Assembly (NCBI RefSeq): GCF_958979055.1
Contig: NC_084899.1
Coordinates: 2,906,001-2,970,000 of the forward strand
Origin: Alnus glutinosa
Lineage: Eukaryota; Streptophyta; Magnoliopsida; Fagales; Betulaceae
Direction: 5' to 3'
DNA length: 64,000 bases
Shown: positions 1 through 12,776 of the stretch, piece after piece
How the letters are laid out: each line of letters opens with the position of its first letter
How positions within the stretch are numbered: position 1 is the stretch's first letter
The notes under the pieces: generated by a model
Databases searched by the model: none
What the model was told of the DNA's origin: nothing
The model's input: only the letters and a program-made list of their open reading frames with translations
Position numbers and translations under genes: made by a program

Positions 1-1190
1 TTTATTTTGCACTGAAATATTTATACATAGGTCTTTGTTGGGATGTTCATTTATTTTATTAATAAAATTTCACTTGCCCAAGGCCACCCTTGTGTGGCGC
101 CACACAGATGGTTTGCTCAACATCAAAAGAGCCAGGCTAAACGTTTACCCGAGGGAAAACTATATACATTTATCCCTGGACTTACACTTTAATTCAAACT
201 TTAAAAAGTTGTAATTAATTTCTCAAATTATTAGTCCTCTTAGCGCTGCCATTATAATTTTTTGTTAACTTGGATTGCAAACACATGAAATGTCTATTAT
301 ACCCTTTATAAAATGTGTGAAAATAATGCCCTTGAATTAAAATAAAATAAAAAATTCTACAAAGACCAAACCGTAGCCATCCGCCGTGGGTCCCCTCTTC
401 CCTAATGATTGAGTCTCTATATATACCATGGTGACCTACGGCCGACGTGAGTCTCCACTCCATAAGTACCCAACGACTTGATCTCCTCCATGGATACCCA
501 AAGGCCACAGCCGGCCATGGGTCTCCTGGCGACCACATTTTTCTAAAATAAATTTTTAAAAAAGGTGTATTTTTGTTATTTTATGTCACGTGTATATCAA
601 ATGACCAATTTTCCATATAACTTAACCAAAAATCTTAATGATGGAGGGTTAAATAAAATAGGCTAATAGTTTGAAGGGCCAATTATAACTTTTTAAAATT
701 TAAGAGAGTTTGCAATTTAGGTACGTATAAAGTAGCATGAGAAAATGGGAAAGATATCCTTTTTTTTTTTTTTTAAGTACATCAACAAAGGAATTATAAT
801 AAAGAAGAATAAAAGGGCCGAGAAACCCAATAAAAAGTTACAAAATAACTTCATCAGTGCAAGTAAATAAAAAATAAAAGATAATGCATTAAATAAATGA
901 CGCAGCCCTATAAATTCTTAACACGAATGCCAAAAAAGTTGGCCGTCAATTAAAGCGGTTTGACAAGACGCACCAAAAATGGCACAACCTAAAGGCACAA
1001 GAAACAAAAAAACAACTGTAGCAATACACCCGAAGGAGAATCACCAAAGCAGATAAAACACTGATGAAAGTTAAATTGGAGACAACAAGAGGAAAACAAA
1101 AAGAAATACAGAAATTTAAGAACAATAATATTACAACAAAGAGCCCAGAAAACACAGATGGCATTGAACATTGAAGGAAGAGGCATTCCC

Positions 1191-1221
<31 letters not shown>

Positions 1222-3800
1222 TTCCTCCCCTGAGAATAAGACGCCTTCGAGGAAACATGGAAGTTGGAAAAAAACAGGTGGAAGACTTGGACGTACGCAC
1301 TTTCAATGGTAAGCGTTTGTTTAACGTACACACATTTTGCAGTAAATTTCCACAACAAGAATCTTCTTTTTCCGATCAATTTCCACCACGAATCGGCATA
1401 TCATTTCTCAAAGATAATTAATTGCTGATAGTGACTTCGACGGTCACTAAGGGAATATATAGTTTTTTTCTCGTCTCTTTAACAACTTTTCCAAGTGGAA
1501 GTATTGGTGTTAGAAAAAGTTTTAGTCAATGAGAACCAATTCCTCCGTCCATTCAGATGCAGTGGTTGGAATCATTGAACCAAAATATATTTAGTGCATA
1601 AGATTCAATACTACATTCGATTTAATTAGGGACCAAATTGTCTTCCAATGAGAAGTCAATTCTTGTCATTATCTCATATACTTCTCGCATGCTAATAGCA
1701 CGCAAGCGACTCTTTTGAAAATTGGGTCGAAAAAATGTTTTACAACCCAATTTGTTGAAAAAATTTGTACTCGTGGTTGTTGGTGTGTTGTGCACTTAGA
1801 GAAAGGGAGGTGGACCAAAGACCAAAATAAATATTGATCTCTTGTGGTTGTTGCTGTTTTCATGTGGGGTACAATTAGGTTTGTCCAAATCTATTTTTTT
1901 ATTTTAGCTTTTCAAACCGCATTGTGCGGCACATTAAGAGGACCGAGTCATTTGTCATATCTGAACTTTGTAATTATTTCAGTGTTGTCTTAATTGTTGT
2001 TGTTTTCATGTGGGGTACAATTAGGTTTGTCCAAATCTATTTTTTTATTTTAGCTTTTCAAACCGCATTGTGCGGCACATTAACAGAACCGAGTCATTTG
2101 TCATATCTAAACTTTGTAATTATTTCAGTGCTGTCTTAATTTGGTTTGGGTCTATTGTTGGGAGCCCACTCCTTTTTCATTAGTAAATTCGTTCGCTTCT
2201 TCTTTCTTTTGAATCAAAAGTAAGAATGATTCTCTCATTGTAACTTTTTTTTTATTCAATTAAGAAAAAATAAAAAATAAAAAATAAAAGAAAGACGGTA
2301 ACCTTCTTTGTTGGGGCCGTTTGCAAAGATAACGGAAATCCATTTACACACCACCTAGTTTTAGACGCCTATACCTTTAGGAATTTGGGAACTTCCATAA
2401 ACTAATTCTGCACAAAAGACAGAACTATAACCACAAAAACAAAGCCGTCAAGTTTTTTGTTTTGGTTTCCTCGTATCCCACATTCCTAAAACGTTTTATG
2501 CTTTCTCGTCCTGGTGAATTCAATCCTAACAATTTTGGAATCTCATTGTTGCCTGCCATGATGTCTGACTATGGCAAAAAAACAAAAAAACTAGTCATCA
2601 TGAAAGCAAAGCAAGGGCTCTCAAGAAATCATGAGACCAATTGCCTCACAAATTATGTAGAACTAGCTCAATAATATGTTGAGTAAGGATGTATGTGCAG
2701 ACGCGGATGCGGTTAATCCGCATCCACTCGGTTATTATTCGATTTTCACAAATAGGTAATAAATCTATTTTAAAAGCTTTCAAAAATAATTTTGACCAAT
2801 TTTAATTTTTTGGGTTTGTTTTGAAAATATAATGCAATACAAAAAATATGTAAAATCGAGAAAAAAAAAAAAGAAAAAAAAAAAAAGAAAAAAAAGAGAA
2901 GATTTTTATGTTTTTTATCTCATGATTCAATGAGCATAACAAACAAGCCAGCAAACATTAAAAAAATATAAATTATAAATCCAACACACACATATATATA
3001 AGGTGCATTCACGTACCTAAAACCGTTATTCGCATCTGCACATGCGAATGGTATTTTTTGCTAACCGCATTCACATGCGTAGATTACAAATACGAATAGT
3101 TAATATTTGCATGCATATACACTCCTAATTTTGAGCATTCTAAAATCATTTTAACTAAACATAATTGCCTAAGGAAAAGGGTGTTAGCCCAAAAGACTAT
3201 AGAGCAAATAATGTATCTCTCCATTCCTCGATTTCTTTATTTCACATTAAGCAATGATTGCATTGAATAGGCTCCTTTCTATTTCATTTGGACAATTTTA
3301 CCCCCTAAAATAAAGGACTATGGCTAGTTGAACATAAAATTAAAGCAATATGGCGGTTCGAATTCTTTTGGAAATGAAAGTCACGTGATAATACTATCAC
3401 ATTTTAGTAGCTAACATAATAAATGTCATGTGAACTGTCATGTCAAGTAGCGTCTTTTAAGCCATTTAAAACACATCACGTCAACCGATGTAAAATGGGT
3501 GTGAAAAGTAACATTATTTATAAATATAATACATAGAGATAATTCAAACATAAAAACAATACGACAATGTTATCCTCCAACTTTAAAAGAGAAATGTTAG
3601 ATACTATAATTCTATCCAATATTCATCCAACAATGCTGACTTGGCACTACCAACCAATCATCGAATCTTTTTATTATTATTATTATTTAACAATGATTAA
3701 TCCAAATATTAGTTGGGAGTGTCATGTCAGCATTATTGAATGAATATCAGATAAAATTATAATATCTAGCATTTTTTGAGAAGTCATCAGACAATGGATG
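1..3800. repeat. Spacer unit A of the RLK array (segmental repeat)
   Basis: This non-coding stretch recurs, in the same order, at 29566-33810 (unit B) and in interrupted form at 56460-60480 (unit C). Shared landmarks are the opening near TTTATTTTGC followed by ATATTTATACATAG, the poly-T tract followed by AAGACGCCTTCGAGG (about 1230, 30640 and 58120), the CTTGTGGTTGTTGCTGTTTT stretch (about 1837 and 31260) and the block around 3200-3400. It also has an internal direct duplication of about 135 bp (1857-1990 and 2003-2140). No ORF here looks like a gene: the longest ones lie in poly-T or low-complexity sequence. The left edge probably abuts another RLK copy outside the window, because unit B starts exactly where an RLK fragment ends. 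Confidence 0.85.
2684..3127. mobile_element. Non-autonomous hAT-like element in spacer unit A
   Basis: The termini resemble each other inverted: TAAGGATGTATGTGC on the left, TAGGAGTGTATATGC read inward from the right. They are flanked by near-identical 8-bp repeats, ATGTTGAG and ATTTTGAG. The related spacer near 47577-47605 lacks the insert and keeps one copy of the target, which gives an empty site. The interior repeats GGATGCGG / CCGCATCC-type motifs, typical of subterminal repeats in hAT elements. It encodes nothing. The copy in unit B lies at 31954-32438. Confidence 0.7.
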
Positions 3801-3814
3801 CCAAAGTTGCATCA

Positions 3815-6800
3815 TTATTTTCTAATACCCTCTCGCGCTTTGAATTCCTGAGGATGGAAGAAGCACGTACTCGGAAATCCAGAAACAAGTGGCTGGCTGC
3901 ATCGGAGCAAAATTTTGAGAACCTCTTTCATGGAGGGTCTGGAAGAAGGCAGAGTATCTGTACAAATGATTCCAAGTTGGAAAACACAGCACATTTCATC
4001 CAAGTAACAGAGCTCCTTGACCTCCTCGTCCAAGGCATCAACTATAGGCTTGCTTTCCTGAATCTGTCGCCAAGCCCATTGGACAAGTGATGTGTGTTCG
4101 TCACTCTCACTAGCATTTCTTCCAGTTGCCAGTTCCAAAAGGATGACCCCAAAGCTATAAACATCAATCTTCTCATTTAGTCGTATCGTGTGAGCATACT
4201 CTGCAGTTTAAGTTAATAACAATTAAGAAGCAACAAATTAAAACTCCTGCTGATGATAAAAGGGAGACAATTACCAACATTAATTATAATAAAAATGAAA
4301 CTTGCAAAATTTTATGTCACACACCTGGAGCTATGTAGCCGAAAGAGCCAACCACAGCTGACATTGTAGCAGATTCTCCCTGCTTGATCATCATCTTGGC
4401 TAGACCGAAATCGGCGATTTTTGCATTAAACTCGGAATCTAATAGGATGTTGCTTGACTTGAGATCTCGATGAACAATGGGTGGTGAGTAGTCGTGGTGC
4501 ATATAGGAGAGCCCCTGGGCAGCCCCAACTGCTACCTTCATCCTCTTAGGCCAATCCAAGACATCGTTATGGACTGAACCCGAGACAGTTGATGCTCCAC
4601 TCTTCCTATGCAGCCATAGATCCAAGCTGCGGTTTTCCAAATACTCGTAGACAAGAAGTTTTGAATTATCACTGGAGATACAACAGAGCAACTTCACTAT
4701 GTTGGAATGTCGAATTGAACTCAGTATTTTGACTTCTGCCAGAAATTCTTTTTCAAGCTTCTGTTCTAGCTTTTTCTTATTCCATATCTTCTTCACAGCG
4801 ACAATTTCACCAGATGGATTAATAGCAACACGATATACCTTTCCCGATCCACCGCTACCAATCACATTATTATCTATCAGTCTAGACAAAATGTCAGATT
4901 CTGTGAAATTCAGCGTCTGGAATGAGGTGAGCTCCCACGTCAAATCCAATACATGCTTTCTCTTCCTATAAATTCTGATCACAAGCAATGAAGCTACCAA
5001 ACCCAGGAAAGCTGCTGGTAAAACTATAATCCAAGCAAGTAATTTGGAAGAAATTTTGCTTGAATTTTGGGGTTTGGAATTGCATTTGGCAATGTTAAGT
5101 GACGGCCTATTAGCACAGAGACGAGGATTGTTCAAGAAGCTGTTGGCATATGCATCATTTTCGAATTCACTTGGTATCCTCCCAGTCAAATGATTCGAAG
5201 AGAGGTTGAGTGAAGTGAGCTTCAGGAGGCCAAGTTCGCTTGGAATTTCACCAAACAGTTGGTTTTCTGAGAGGTCCAAAACAATGAGTCCTGGTAAAGA
5301 ACCAAATGCCTCTGGAATTTGTCCAGATATTGCATTTCGGCGAAGGTTTAGCATATTTAGCGATTTCCATGATAAAAAATCTGATGGAAGGGAGCCTGAG
5401 AGTTGATTCTGATCAAGAAAAAGAGTTATTAAAAGAGGAAGAGCTGTTAGTTCTCGAGGAATTGTACCGTTTAAGAGGTTATTGCTGGCCTCGAGATGCA
5501 CCAAATTCCTCCAGGAAGACACTCCTGCTGGAATTTTACCCGAAAACTTGTTATGATTGATCTCTAATCGAGAAAGATTCCGTGACACTCTCTCGGGAAG
5601 CTCACCTGTAAATGAATTGTTGCTTAACATCAAGATGCTCAAATTGAATAATGTCCATAGGCCACTAGGAACATTCCCAGAAAACCTATTATTATGAACT
5701 CTAAGACTTATCAAATTGCCGCAATTTCCAAGCGATTGGGGCAGTTCACCACTGAGGTTGTTGTTGAAAGCTACCACTCTTACCAACCTTCCATTATCAC
5801 CCAAGTGTTGTGGCAGCTGGCCAGTAAGCCAATTGGACGACACCAGAAACTCTTCAAGCATAGAATATCGCCCAAAGTCCGAAGACATAGTACCTGATAA
5901 ATTGTTGTCAAACAGTTTAAGATTTATCAGCCCCGGAAGACGACCTATGCTGTCTGGAATTTTTTCAGATAATTGATTGAGAAACAAACTCAGACCCGAC
6001 AATTTGGTGAGTCTTCCAAAATCATCGGGTATTGTTCCTGTCAAATGATTCTCGGAGAGATCAACAACCTCTATATTTAAAGCCCCAACCACTCGAGGAA
6101 TCTCTCCGGACAATTTGTTTTTGTAAAGGAACACTTTACTCAAATTCTTTAGCATAAACAAACCGCTCGGGATTTTCCCCCTCAAATTGTTCTTCGACAA
6201 ATCCAAATGCTCCAGTGCTGCCATTTCTCCAATCATGTCTGGGATTTCTCCTACCAAATTGGAGCCTGCCACCCAAAGATACTTCAGTTTGTTTAGCCTT
6301 GTGAATTCCGAAGGCAACATTGTTGTGATTCTCGTCATATAGGCCAATTTTAGTTGTTCGAGATTGGACAAGTTGCCAATTTCTGGCGGGAAAGAACCGT
6401 TAAACTGACATGCAAAAAGCTGAAGTGACCTCAGCTCTGTTAATCGCCCGATGGATGCTGGGATGTTTCCGGAGAAGCTGTTGGCTCCAAGGTTGAGCAG
6501 GCGAAGCTGAGCCATGAGGTGAATGTTATCAGGGACCGTGCCGGCGAAGTAATTCTGCGAGAGGTCGAGATATTGGAGATTAGAGCATTTGTAGAGGGCT
6601 CGTGGGAACTCATTAGAGGTTATACAGTTGTATGAAAGGTCAAGCGTTGTGAGGTTCTTGAGGTCACACATGAAGGGTGGGACTGTTCCGGTGATATTCA
6701 TGTTTTGGAGGGATAGTCTGGTGACTGAGCCATCGGTGCAGTTGATCTCCGGCCAAGAACAGTGGGAGGAGGAGTTTGACGTGGTCCAGTGGCCGAGAGG

Positions 6801-6950
6801 CTGTGGGTTTTGCCAGTGTTTCTTTAGGTTCAGTAGGACTGCTTGTTCTTGATCATTGAGCTCAGAGTTTGCATGACTGAAGAGGAGGAGGAGGAAGGAG
6901 ATGGTGTAGAAAGAGAACTGGATAAGCGGTAATAAGGTTGTTTTCCTCAT
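3815..6950 (-). CDS. LRR receptor-like kinase RLK-1 (subfamily XI, HSL3-like), two exons
   Basis: Model: exon 1 is 6950-4325, the intron is 4324-4201 (124 bp, GT...CTGCAG), and exon 2 is 4200-3815, giving 1003 aa. The start ATG opens a hydrophobic signal peptide (residues 1-29) aligned with that of RLK-4. Next come a paired-Cys LRR cap (HCSWPEINC, about 63-71), about 20 extracellular LRRs (75-600), a C-terminal Cys pair (612 and 623), one membrane helix (637-660) and a Ser/Thr kinase. Kinase landmarks are the glycine loop GSGGSGKV (698-705), VAVKK Lys720, Glu739, HRD (827-829, an RD kinase), DFG (847-849) and APE split by the intron. The family sits in the plasma membrane and binds secreted peptides. 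Arabidopsis At5g25930/HSL3 has a similar length and layout, but assignment to that type is from memory. The last 28 or so residues differ from RLK-4 and RLK-6 because of small indels that shift the frame, so the tail is unusual. A TTTGACC W-box-like motif lies about 30 bp upstream of the ATG. Confidence 0.9.
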
Positions 6951-7405
6951 CTCGAGGTTGAGTTCGTCGACAGTTCTGGTTTGACCTCTCGATCAGCTTA
7001 AAGATGGGCTGAGAAGCGGGATAAAACACGTACAGTATGAAAGGCACAATAACGAAATCAGCCCATATTTAATTAACGTGCTATCGAAATAAATTTCTTG
7101 AATTCAAAATTTATATAAATCATTTACCTCTTGTTTTAATTAAAAAATTTACACGTTGGGCTTCAACCATTATTTACCTCACATTTTAATTAAAAAATTT
7201 CACGTGTTGAGCATCTTCCTATTAGCTTAATTTTTTATGATAAATAGTAATTTAACATTGTATAAGAGCAAAAAATCATAATTAGTTCGAACTAATTCTA
7301 TAATTCACCCAATTTTAGTTAAACATTTCATGTGTTAGGCCCCACTTGTTAAAAGAGAGTTTGAATTCGCATATGAAAGAAAGTGTTAGCTAGATATAAT
7401 TAAAT

Positions 7406-8230
7406 AGGGAAAAATACACTTTACCCATATATATATATGAAGGATGATCACTTTTGCGTTTTAGCCTTTAAAGTTCAAAAAATGAAATTCAACTCCTACA
7501 AACTATCAAATTGTGACAAGTTAACTCATCAGTTAAGTTTTCCCGTATTTTTGAACGGAATGTCAAGCAAGTGCACCACGCGTGACTTTAAACACATAAA
7601 CTCCCAAAAATACCCCCAGGAGAAAATACATGTTAACCCCTCCCTTAGCCATTTTGGTGTGGCCAAACCAGTACCCCATGGGCTGTGGAGGTGATTTTTC
7701 ATCCTAGTCCAGCCAAATAGGGGTGGTTGAGCCACCCCCGAACCATTTAAAGGTAGTTTTGGCCACTCTCATTTGGCCATTTGAGGGTGGCTCAACCACC
7801 CCTCATTTTTTTTTTTTTTTTTTGGGTTACACTTTACCCAATGGGCATTTTTGGGAGTTTAGGTGTCTAACATGCAACACACATGAGTTGTGATTGACAT
7901 TCCGTCTAAAATGACGGAAAAACGTAATTGATGGATTAATATGTCATAGTTTGGTAGTTTGTGAGGCTTGCATGTCACTTTTTTTTAACTTTGAAGGCTA
8001 AAACACAAAAGTTGAGGTAAAGTGTATTTTTCTAGGGACATTTTTGAAATTTTAGGTAGTTAAACATCACATGTAACACTCGTAAATGACTGATATTCCT
8101 TTTAAAAAGACGAAAAAACTTAACAGAAAAGCTAACTTGTCACTATTTGGTAGTTTTTGGGGGTCGAATGTCATTTTTTAATCTTTAGAGGTTGAAACGC
8201 AAAAGTAGTCATACTTCAAAAAAGTATAAA
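7406..8230. mobile_element. Foldback (MITE-like) element with a duplicated right arm
   Basis: The left arm starts AGGGAAAAATACACTTTACC. The right arm carries its reverse complement, GGTAAAGTGTATTTTTC, at about 8016-8032. The arms stay complementary inward for roughly 200 bp, including CATTCCGT/ACGGAATG segments. The right arm is followed by a diverged second copy of itself (about 8040-8210), so one left arm faces two right arms. The centre holds a tighter hairpin (GGGGTGGTTGAGCCACCC against GGGTGGCTCAACCACCCC, 7719-7803). No ORF has coding character. Confidence 0.7.
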
Positions 8231-9170
8231 GTTATTTTTTTTTATTTAAATAATTAAATTTACATTTTTTTTATTAACTTAAGCTTTTAAGAAGATGAGT
8301 TGCCCAAACCTACAGACATCAATCTTTTTTTTTTCCTCAGCTGTATTTAACTAACGAAAAAAGAAAAGAATAAATAAATAAATTCTTTTTTCCTATAAAA
8401 TTAGCAGAGAGTTAATCCAATGTACTTGGTGGAAATCAACAGGCTAGCTAATTAATCCAATGTACAAGGGAGATGGTTATTAATAGGTAATAACCACAAT
8501 CACGACCGTTTGTACACACCTATGAATCATGAATTTTACAAATTTATCTTTGGATTTGCTCATCCACTATATGAAAATGTATAGAAAATGGGCAAGATGG
8601 TGGTTTCTAACATTTTTCTCAATATTTTATATTGTGAAGAGATATATTGTGTTATAAAATATTTTATTTTTTATTTTAAATTATATTTATCATATTTATA
8701 TATATAGTATTAAAATATAATCTATGAAAATAAAAATATAATTTTATTATTTTAATGTCGCCCCCTACTAAAGTCATTTCTGGCTCTGCCACTGTTAAGG
8801 ACTGAAATTTTCTATAAATCAATTTGTATAAAATTTTATACAACCCACATATAAGATTGATATGTATCCCTTCACATGTAGGAAACACATATTTTTTCAA
8901 TAGCATGTGCTTCTCCCAAGGCTTTTTTAATAGCATTAATAAATTAAATAACATGTGATTCTCACATGTTTAATGGACATATGTCACTCTTATATGTGAG
9001 TTGTATGAAATTTCTTACAAACTGATTTGTAAGAAATTTTTGTCCGACTATTAATATACATTCACCAATTTTTAAATCCTAATTCTAAAATAGCTACTAT
9101 CAATTTTAATTAAACATGATTGAACTTGAGGTGAAGAAAGCATTGATCATGAACTTCCAAGGAAAGAGAC
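8231..9170. other. Intergenic, AT-rich; includes a transposon end near 8755-8800
   Basis: I see no gene. The CCCCCTACTAAAGTC...GGCTCTGCCACTG stretch (8761-8795) resembles the terminus of the element at 21658-22853, so it is probably a broken end of that family. The rest is simple AT-rich sequence. Confidence 0.5.
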
Positions 9171-9221
9171 ATTAATTAAACTGAGTGGAACAAGGACGCC
9201 TTTGTGCCTGTGGAAGGAATT

Positions 9222-9343
9222 TGGATTCTCTCCATTTCTCTCCTATAAAGTATGGACATAATTGTCTTTTAACATTCCATAAAAATGTAAAAAGACATCT
9301 ATGCCCCTCCTTTATAAGTAAATGGAGAGAATCCTCTCCATTT
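9222..9343. mobile_element. Short MITE / hairpin (about 120 bp)
   Basis: GGATTCTCTCCATTT at the left end pairs with AAATGGAGAGAATCC at the right end. The interior is also partly complementary (TATAAAGTATGGACATA against the reverse of TATGCCCCTCCTTTATA). It lies at the left edge of the minisatellite array. Confidence 0.65.
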
Positions 9344-9369
9344 GAAATGGAGAGGATCCTTTTCCCTGT

Positions 9370-10780
9370 GGAAGATATACCTATGGAAAGAAAGACAAAA
9401 GTGGTGGAAGAAGACTCACTTTTTCCGGTCAATTTTCACAACGAGAATCTTCTTCTTTCTCCCTCTTTTTTTTTTTTTCTTTTTTTTTTCCTATTTAATA
9501 TTGTCGTAGCAATTTCAACAACGAGAATGAGAATATGCAGCCGGATTCTAACCCATGCAAAATCCACGTAAAATTGATGGTCATAATAACCAATTATTTA
9601 ATCTTGAATATAAATTTAGACCGTGAAAAATATACATACATACATATATATATATATGTATGGGTGGAAGAAGGCTCACTTTTTTCAGTCAATTTCCATA
9701 ACGAGAATCTTTTTTTTTTTTTTTTCTTCTTAATATTGTAGGAGCAATTTCCACAACGAGAATGGGAATATGCAGTCGGATTCTAACCCATGCAAAATCC
9801 GCGCAAGATTGATGCTCATAATAACCTATTATTTAATCTTGAATATAAATTTAGACCGTGAAAGATATATATATGTGTGTGTGTGTGTGTGTATGTGTGA
9901 AAAGTAAGACAAAAGTGGTGGAAGAATACTCACTTTTTCCAATCAATTTCCACAACGAGAATCTTCTTCTTTTTTTCTTTTTCTTTTTTTTTTCTTTTTC
10001 TTTATATATATATCGGAGCAATTTCCACAACGAGAATGTGAATATGTAGTCGGATTCTAACCCATGCAAAATCCACGCAAGATTAATGGTCATAATAACC
10101 TGTTATTTAATCTTGAATATAAATTTAGATTGTGGAAGATATATATATATATATATATATTTATGGAAAGTAAGACAAAAGTGGTGGAAGAAGACTCACT
10201 TTTTCCAGTCAATTTCCACAACGAGAATCTTCTTCCTTTTTTTTTTTTTTTCTTTTATCTTTTCTTTTTTTTTAATTGTTGGGGCAATTTCCACAACGAG
10301 AATAGCAATATGCAGTCGGATTCTAACCCATGCAAAATCAGCGCAAGAGTGATGGTCATAATAACATATTATTTAATCTTGAATATAAATTTAGATTGTG
10401 GAAGATATACATATATATGGAAAGTAAGACAAAAGTGGTGGAAGAAGACTCACTTTTTCCAGTCAATTTCCATAACAAGAATCTTCTTTTTCTTTTTCTT
10501 TTTTCTTTTTCTTAATATTGTCGGAGCAATTTCCACCACGAGAATGAGAATATGCAGTCGGATTCTAATCCATGCAAAATCCACGCAAGATTGATGGTCA
10601 TCATAACCTATTATTTACTCTTGAATATAAATTTAGACCGTGAAAGATATATATATATATATATATATGAAAAGTAAGACAAAAGTGGTGGAAGAAGACT
10701 CACTTTTTCCAGTCAATTTCCACAACGAGAATCTTCTTCTTTTTTTCTTTTTCTTTTTTTCTTTATATATATATATATAT
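9370..10780. repeat. Minisatellite array, block 1 (unit about 250-266 bp)
   Basis: GTGGTGGAAGAAGACTCAC or close variants recur at about 9401, 9661, 9915, 10181, 10435 and 10685. Each unit runs through TTTCCACAACGAGAATC, a pyrimidine-rich tract, a second TTTCCACAACGAGAAT, TTCTAACCCATGCAAAATC and a TA-rich end. A related single copy lies upstream of RLK-4 (about 39470-39600), with shorter matches in spacer units A and B near 1345 and 30745. The array therefore seems to be a local amplification of upstream RLK spacer DNA. A short ORF per unit (MESKTKVVEED...) runs into poly-Phe from the T tract; I do not regard it as a gene. Confidence 0.9.
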
Positions 10781-10874
10781 AGGCGGAAGCAGAGAATAAA
10801 ATGCTTAAAGAAGAAGCTTAGAAATAAGAAGTGGTGAGAGTAGAGTGAACAGAGAAATGGTCAGCATAGAAAAA

Positions 10875-11165
10875 CATAGTGATAAGCATGCGAACTTCAA
10901 AATCAAAATCCGAATACAAAATAACAGAGTATTCAAAGATCATGAAAACTTCAAAGTAAAGTAATGCTTAATTAAACATAAACTTGAAAACTTACAAATA
11001 AACTTAGGTCAGAGGGGCTATGATAATTACAAGCTTAGACTTATGACCTGGTAGAGGCATTACAAGTGTTTGCAGAGAGGGATTACAAGTGTTTTAGGTT
11101 ACAAAAAATTTTCAGAGGGGTCTCTCTAGTTCTCACTCAAATGAACTCTGCCTTCAACTTCAGAC
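10875..11165 (-). repeat. Left arm of the inverted repeat (viral leader region)
   Basis: Its reverse complement matches 13226-13500 almost continuously, including TGAGAACTAGAGAGACCCCT, the CTTGTAATCCCTCTCTGC stretch and TGATCTTTGAATACTC. It is the transcribed, non-coding part downstream of the TATA-like motif of the minus-strand half. Confidence 0.85.
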
Positions 11166-11173
11166 TCTTGGGT

Positions 11174-11183
11174 CTTAAATAGG
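11174..11183 (-). promoter_or_regulatory. TATA-like box of the pararetrovirus intergenic region
   Basis: On the minus strand the sequence reads CCTATTTAAGACCC. It follows the last coding region by about 240 bp and precedes the repeated leader. A TATA element at that place fits a caulimovirid genomic promoter. This half keeps it; the plus-strand half lacks it. Confidence 0.45.
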
Positions 11184-11420
11184 ACTAGGGAAAGGCTTTT
11201 TTGCTGGAATCACGGGACTTTAGTCTACTTAGTGCTGTTAGGCGTGCAAGCGTGAACCGAAAGTAGATTCTTTTGCTTTTATTTCAGGTAACTCGCACCG
11301 AAAGCAAGGTAAAACTTTTGGTGAACAGTGAAAAAAATCACTATTCATGAACAGTACTTTGTCAGGGGCCGACAGAGAATAATGTCTTAGTTGTCTTCTT
11401 GTACCGACAGGGACAAAAAC

Positions 11421-12751
11421 TTAGTAGTCACAACTTAGGTCATACCCATCAAAGGGGTCCTGAGCATCTTGAAAAAGATCGAACTGGCTTCTGGGGACTG
11501 AAGACTCTGCAGTAGATTCTTCATCTGAATTTTCTTCATTTTGCTCATAAAACTGCTCAGCAAGGGCAAAGGCAAAAGCCTTGAAATCCTTCTTAGCAGG
11601 CCTTTTTCCTTTGAAGGATGTGGGCGACTCAGACTTAGGAGCTTGCTCAGTGATAGGTTCTGGTGGCTGCTGTGATTGAGTCATTATAGTTTGTATCATC
11701 TGAAGGGCTTCTTTCTTGAGAGGGTACTCATGATGGAGGCAAGATTGGACTCTGGAGAAGTCAAACTTATCCCACCACTTAACAAAGAACTGTCTTGCAA
11801 TGCCTGTCTTCCAATGCAGGAATGACTGTTCTAGCTTATGACATACTTCCATTTTAAAATCCACGAAATCTTATACTGGGCAAAGAAATTGATTGTAATG
11901 AGCAGTTGGGCTTCTTGATGAGACAATTTTCTTACGGTAGAGAAATACCTTATGGCTTTTTGTACTTCTTCTGAAAGGATCTCATTAACTGGGCCATGAA
12001 CTTGCCACCACCTGTGAAACCACAAAGGAATAAATCCTTTGAAGTTTTTATCAAAATTGATGAACCAGGAGTGGGAAAATTACTCATTTTGGTACAGGAA
12101 AACTTTGTATCAGGCTTCAATATAGTCATGGTAGCTATATTGGACTTTTCTGTTACTTAAGCTTTTGAGAGCATAAGGAGGCATTCACTAGTCTTTTTGG
12201 GAAATGAACTTCATAATAAAAAGAGAATGGAAGGCAACTTTTCCTGGAATTCTTTGGCAAGGGATGGGGTTGATTTGTCCAGACTTAGTTGTAAGAAGGA
12301 CATCTCTATAAAACTCAATGGGCTTATCAGGGTGAATAGCTGGAAAATGCCAGCGAGAGGGAAAGTAGGCTTTGGCAATTTCTTCAGGAGATTTTAGATG
12401 ACTAAAATCTGGCTCAATGAAAAACAAATTATGGCTTAGGAGCTTAGTAAAATATGGTGAGGTTTTTGGGAAACTTCTGGGCGCTCTTTGTGGCTTAATG
12501 CTTTCAAAGGGATCATAATGGCTTGGGCTTACTAAGGCAGACTGGAAAGTCGGCCTTGGACTTAGAGTACTACCTAAGGTAGTAAAGCGATTGACCAATT
12601 GGATTGATGGACTTCTTGGGACCAGATCTTTGGAACTTAATTGGCTTGGGGTAACAAGCTCAAAGGGCTTAGATTTTGGACTTAAGTTCGGATTCTTAGT
12701 AGGGATCTTTTCTTTCTTTTTATCCGCCATTCTTTCCTTGCAAAAATTCAC
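11421..12751 (-). pseudogene. Broken coding region of the caulimovirid-like integrant (minus-strand half)
   Basis: Three open stretches (12751-12188, 12025-11831 and 11864-11421) follow one another on the minus strand in different frames. I read them as one ancestral polyprotein segment split by frameshifts. The first is Pro/Ser/Lys-rich at its start. The middle is aromatic-rich, with closely spaced Trp and His residues. The last ends in an acidic, Ser/Glu-rich tail with a natural stop just before the intergenic region. I do not recognise a catalytic motif. Position before the promoter suggests a structural or movement-type region, which is inference only. Confidence 0.55.
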
Positions 12752-12776
12752 GGGTTAAGAAATCAGGGATTGAATT

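Noticed and set aside
2462..2674. 70-aa ORF conserved at 31730-31942 as a small gene
   Set aside because: The conservation is explained by duplicated spacer DNA; a homologous stretch at 47390-47530 is not open, and no domain is visible.
9185..10837. Chain of ORFs (MESKTKVVEED... and similar) as a repeat-protein gene
   Set aside because: Each ORF is one minisatellite unit read into poly-T and TA runs; frames change between units and there is no conserved end.
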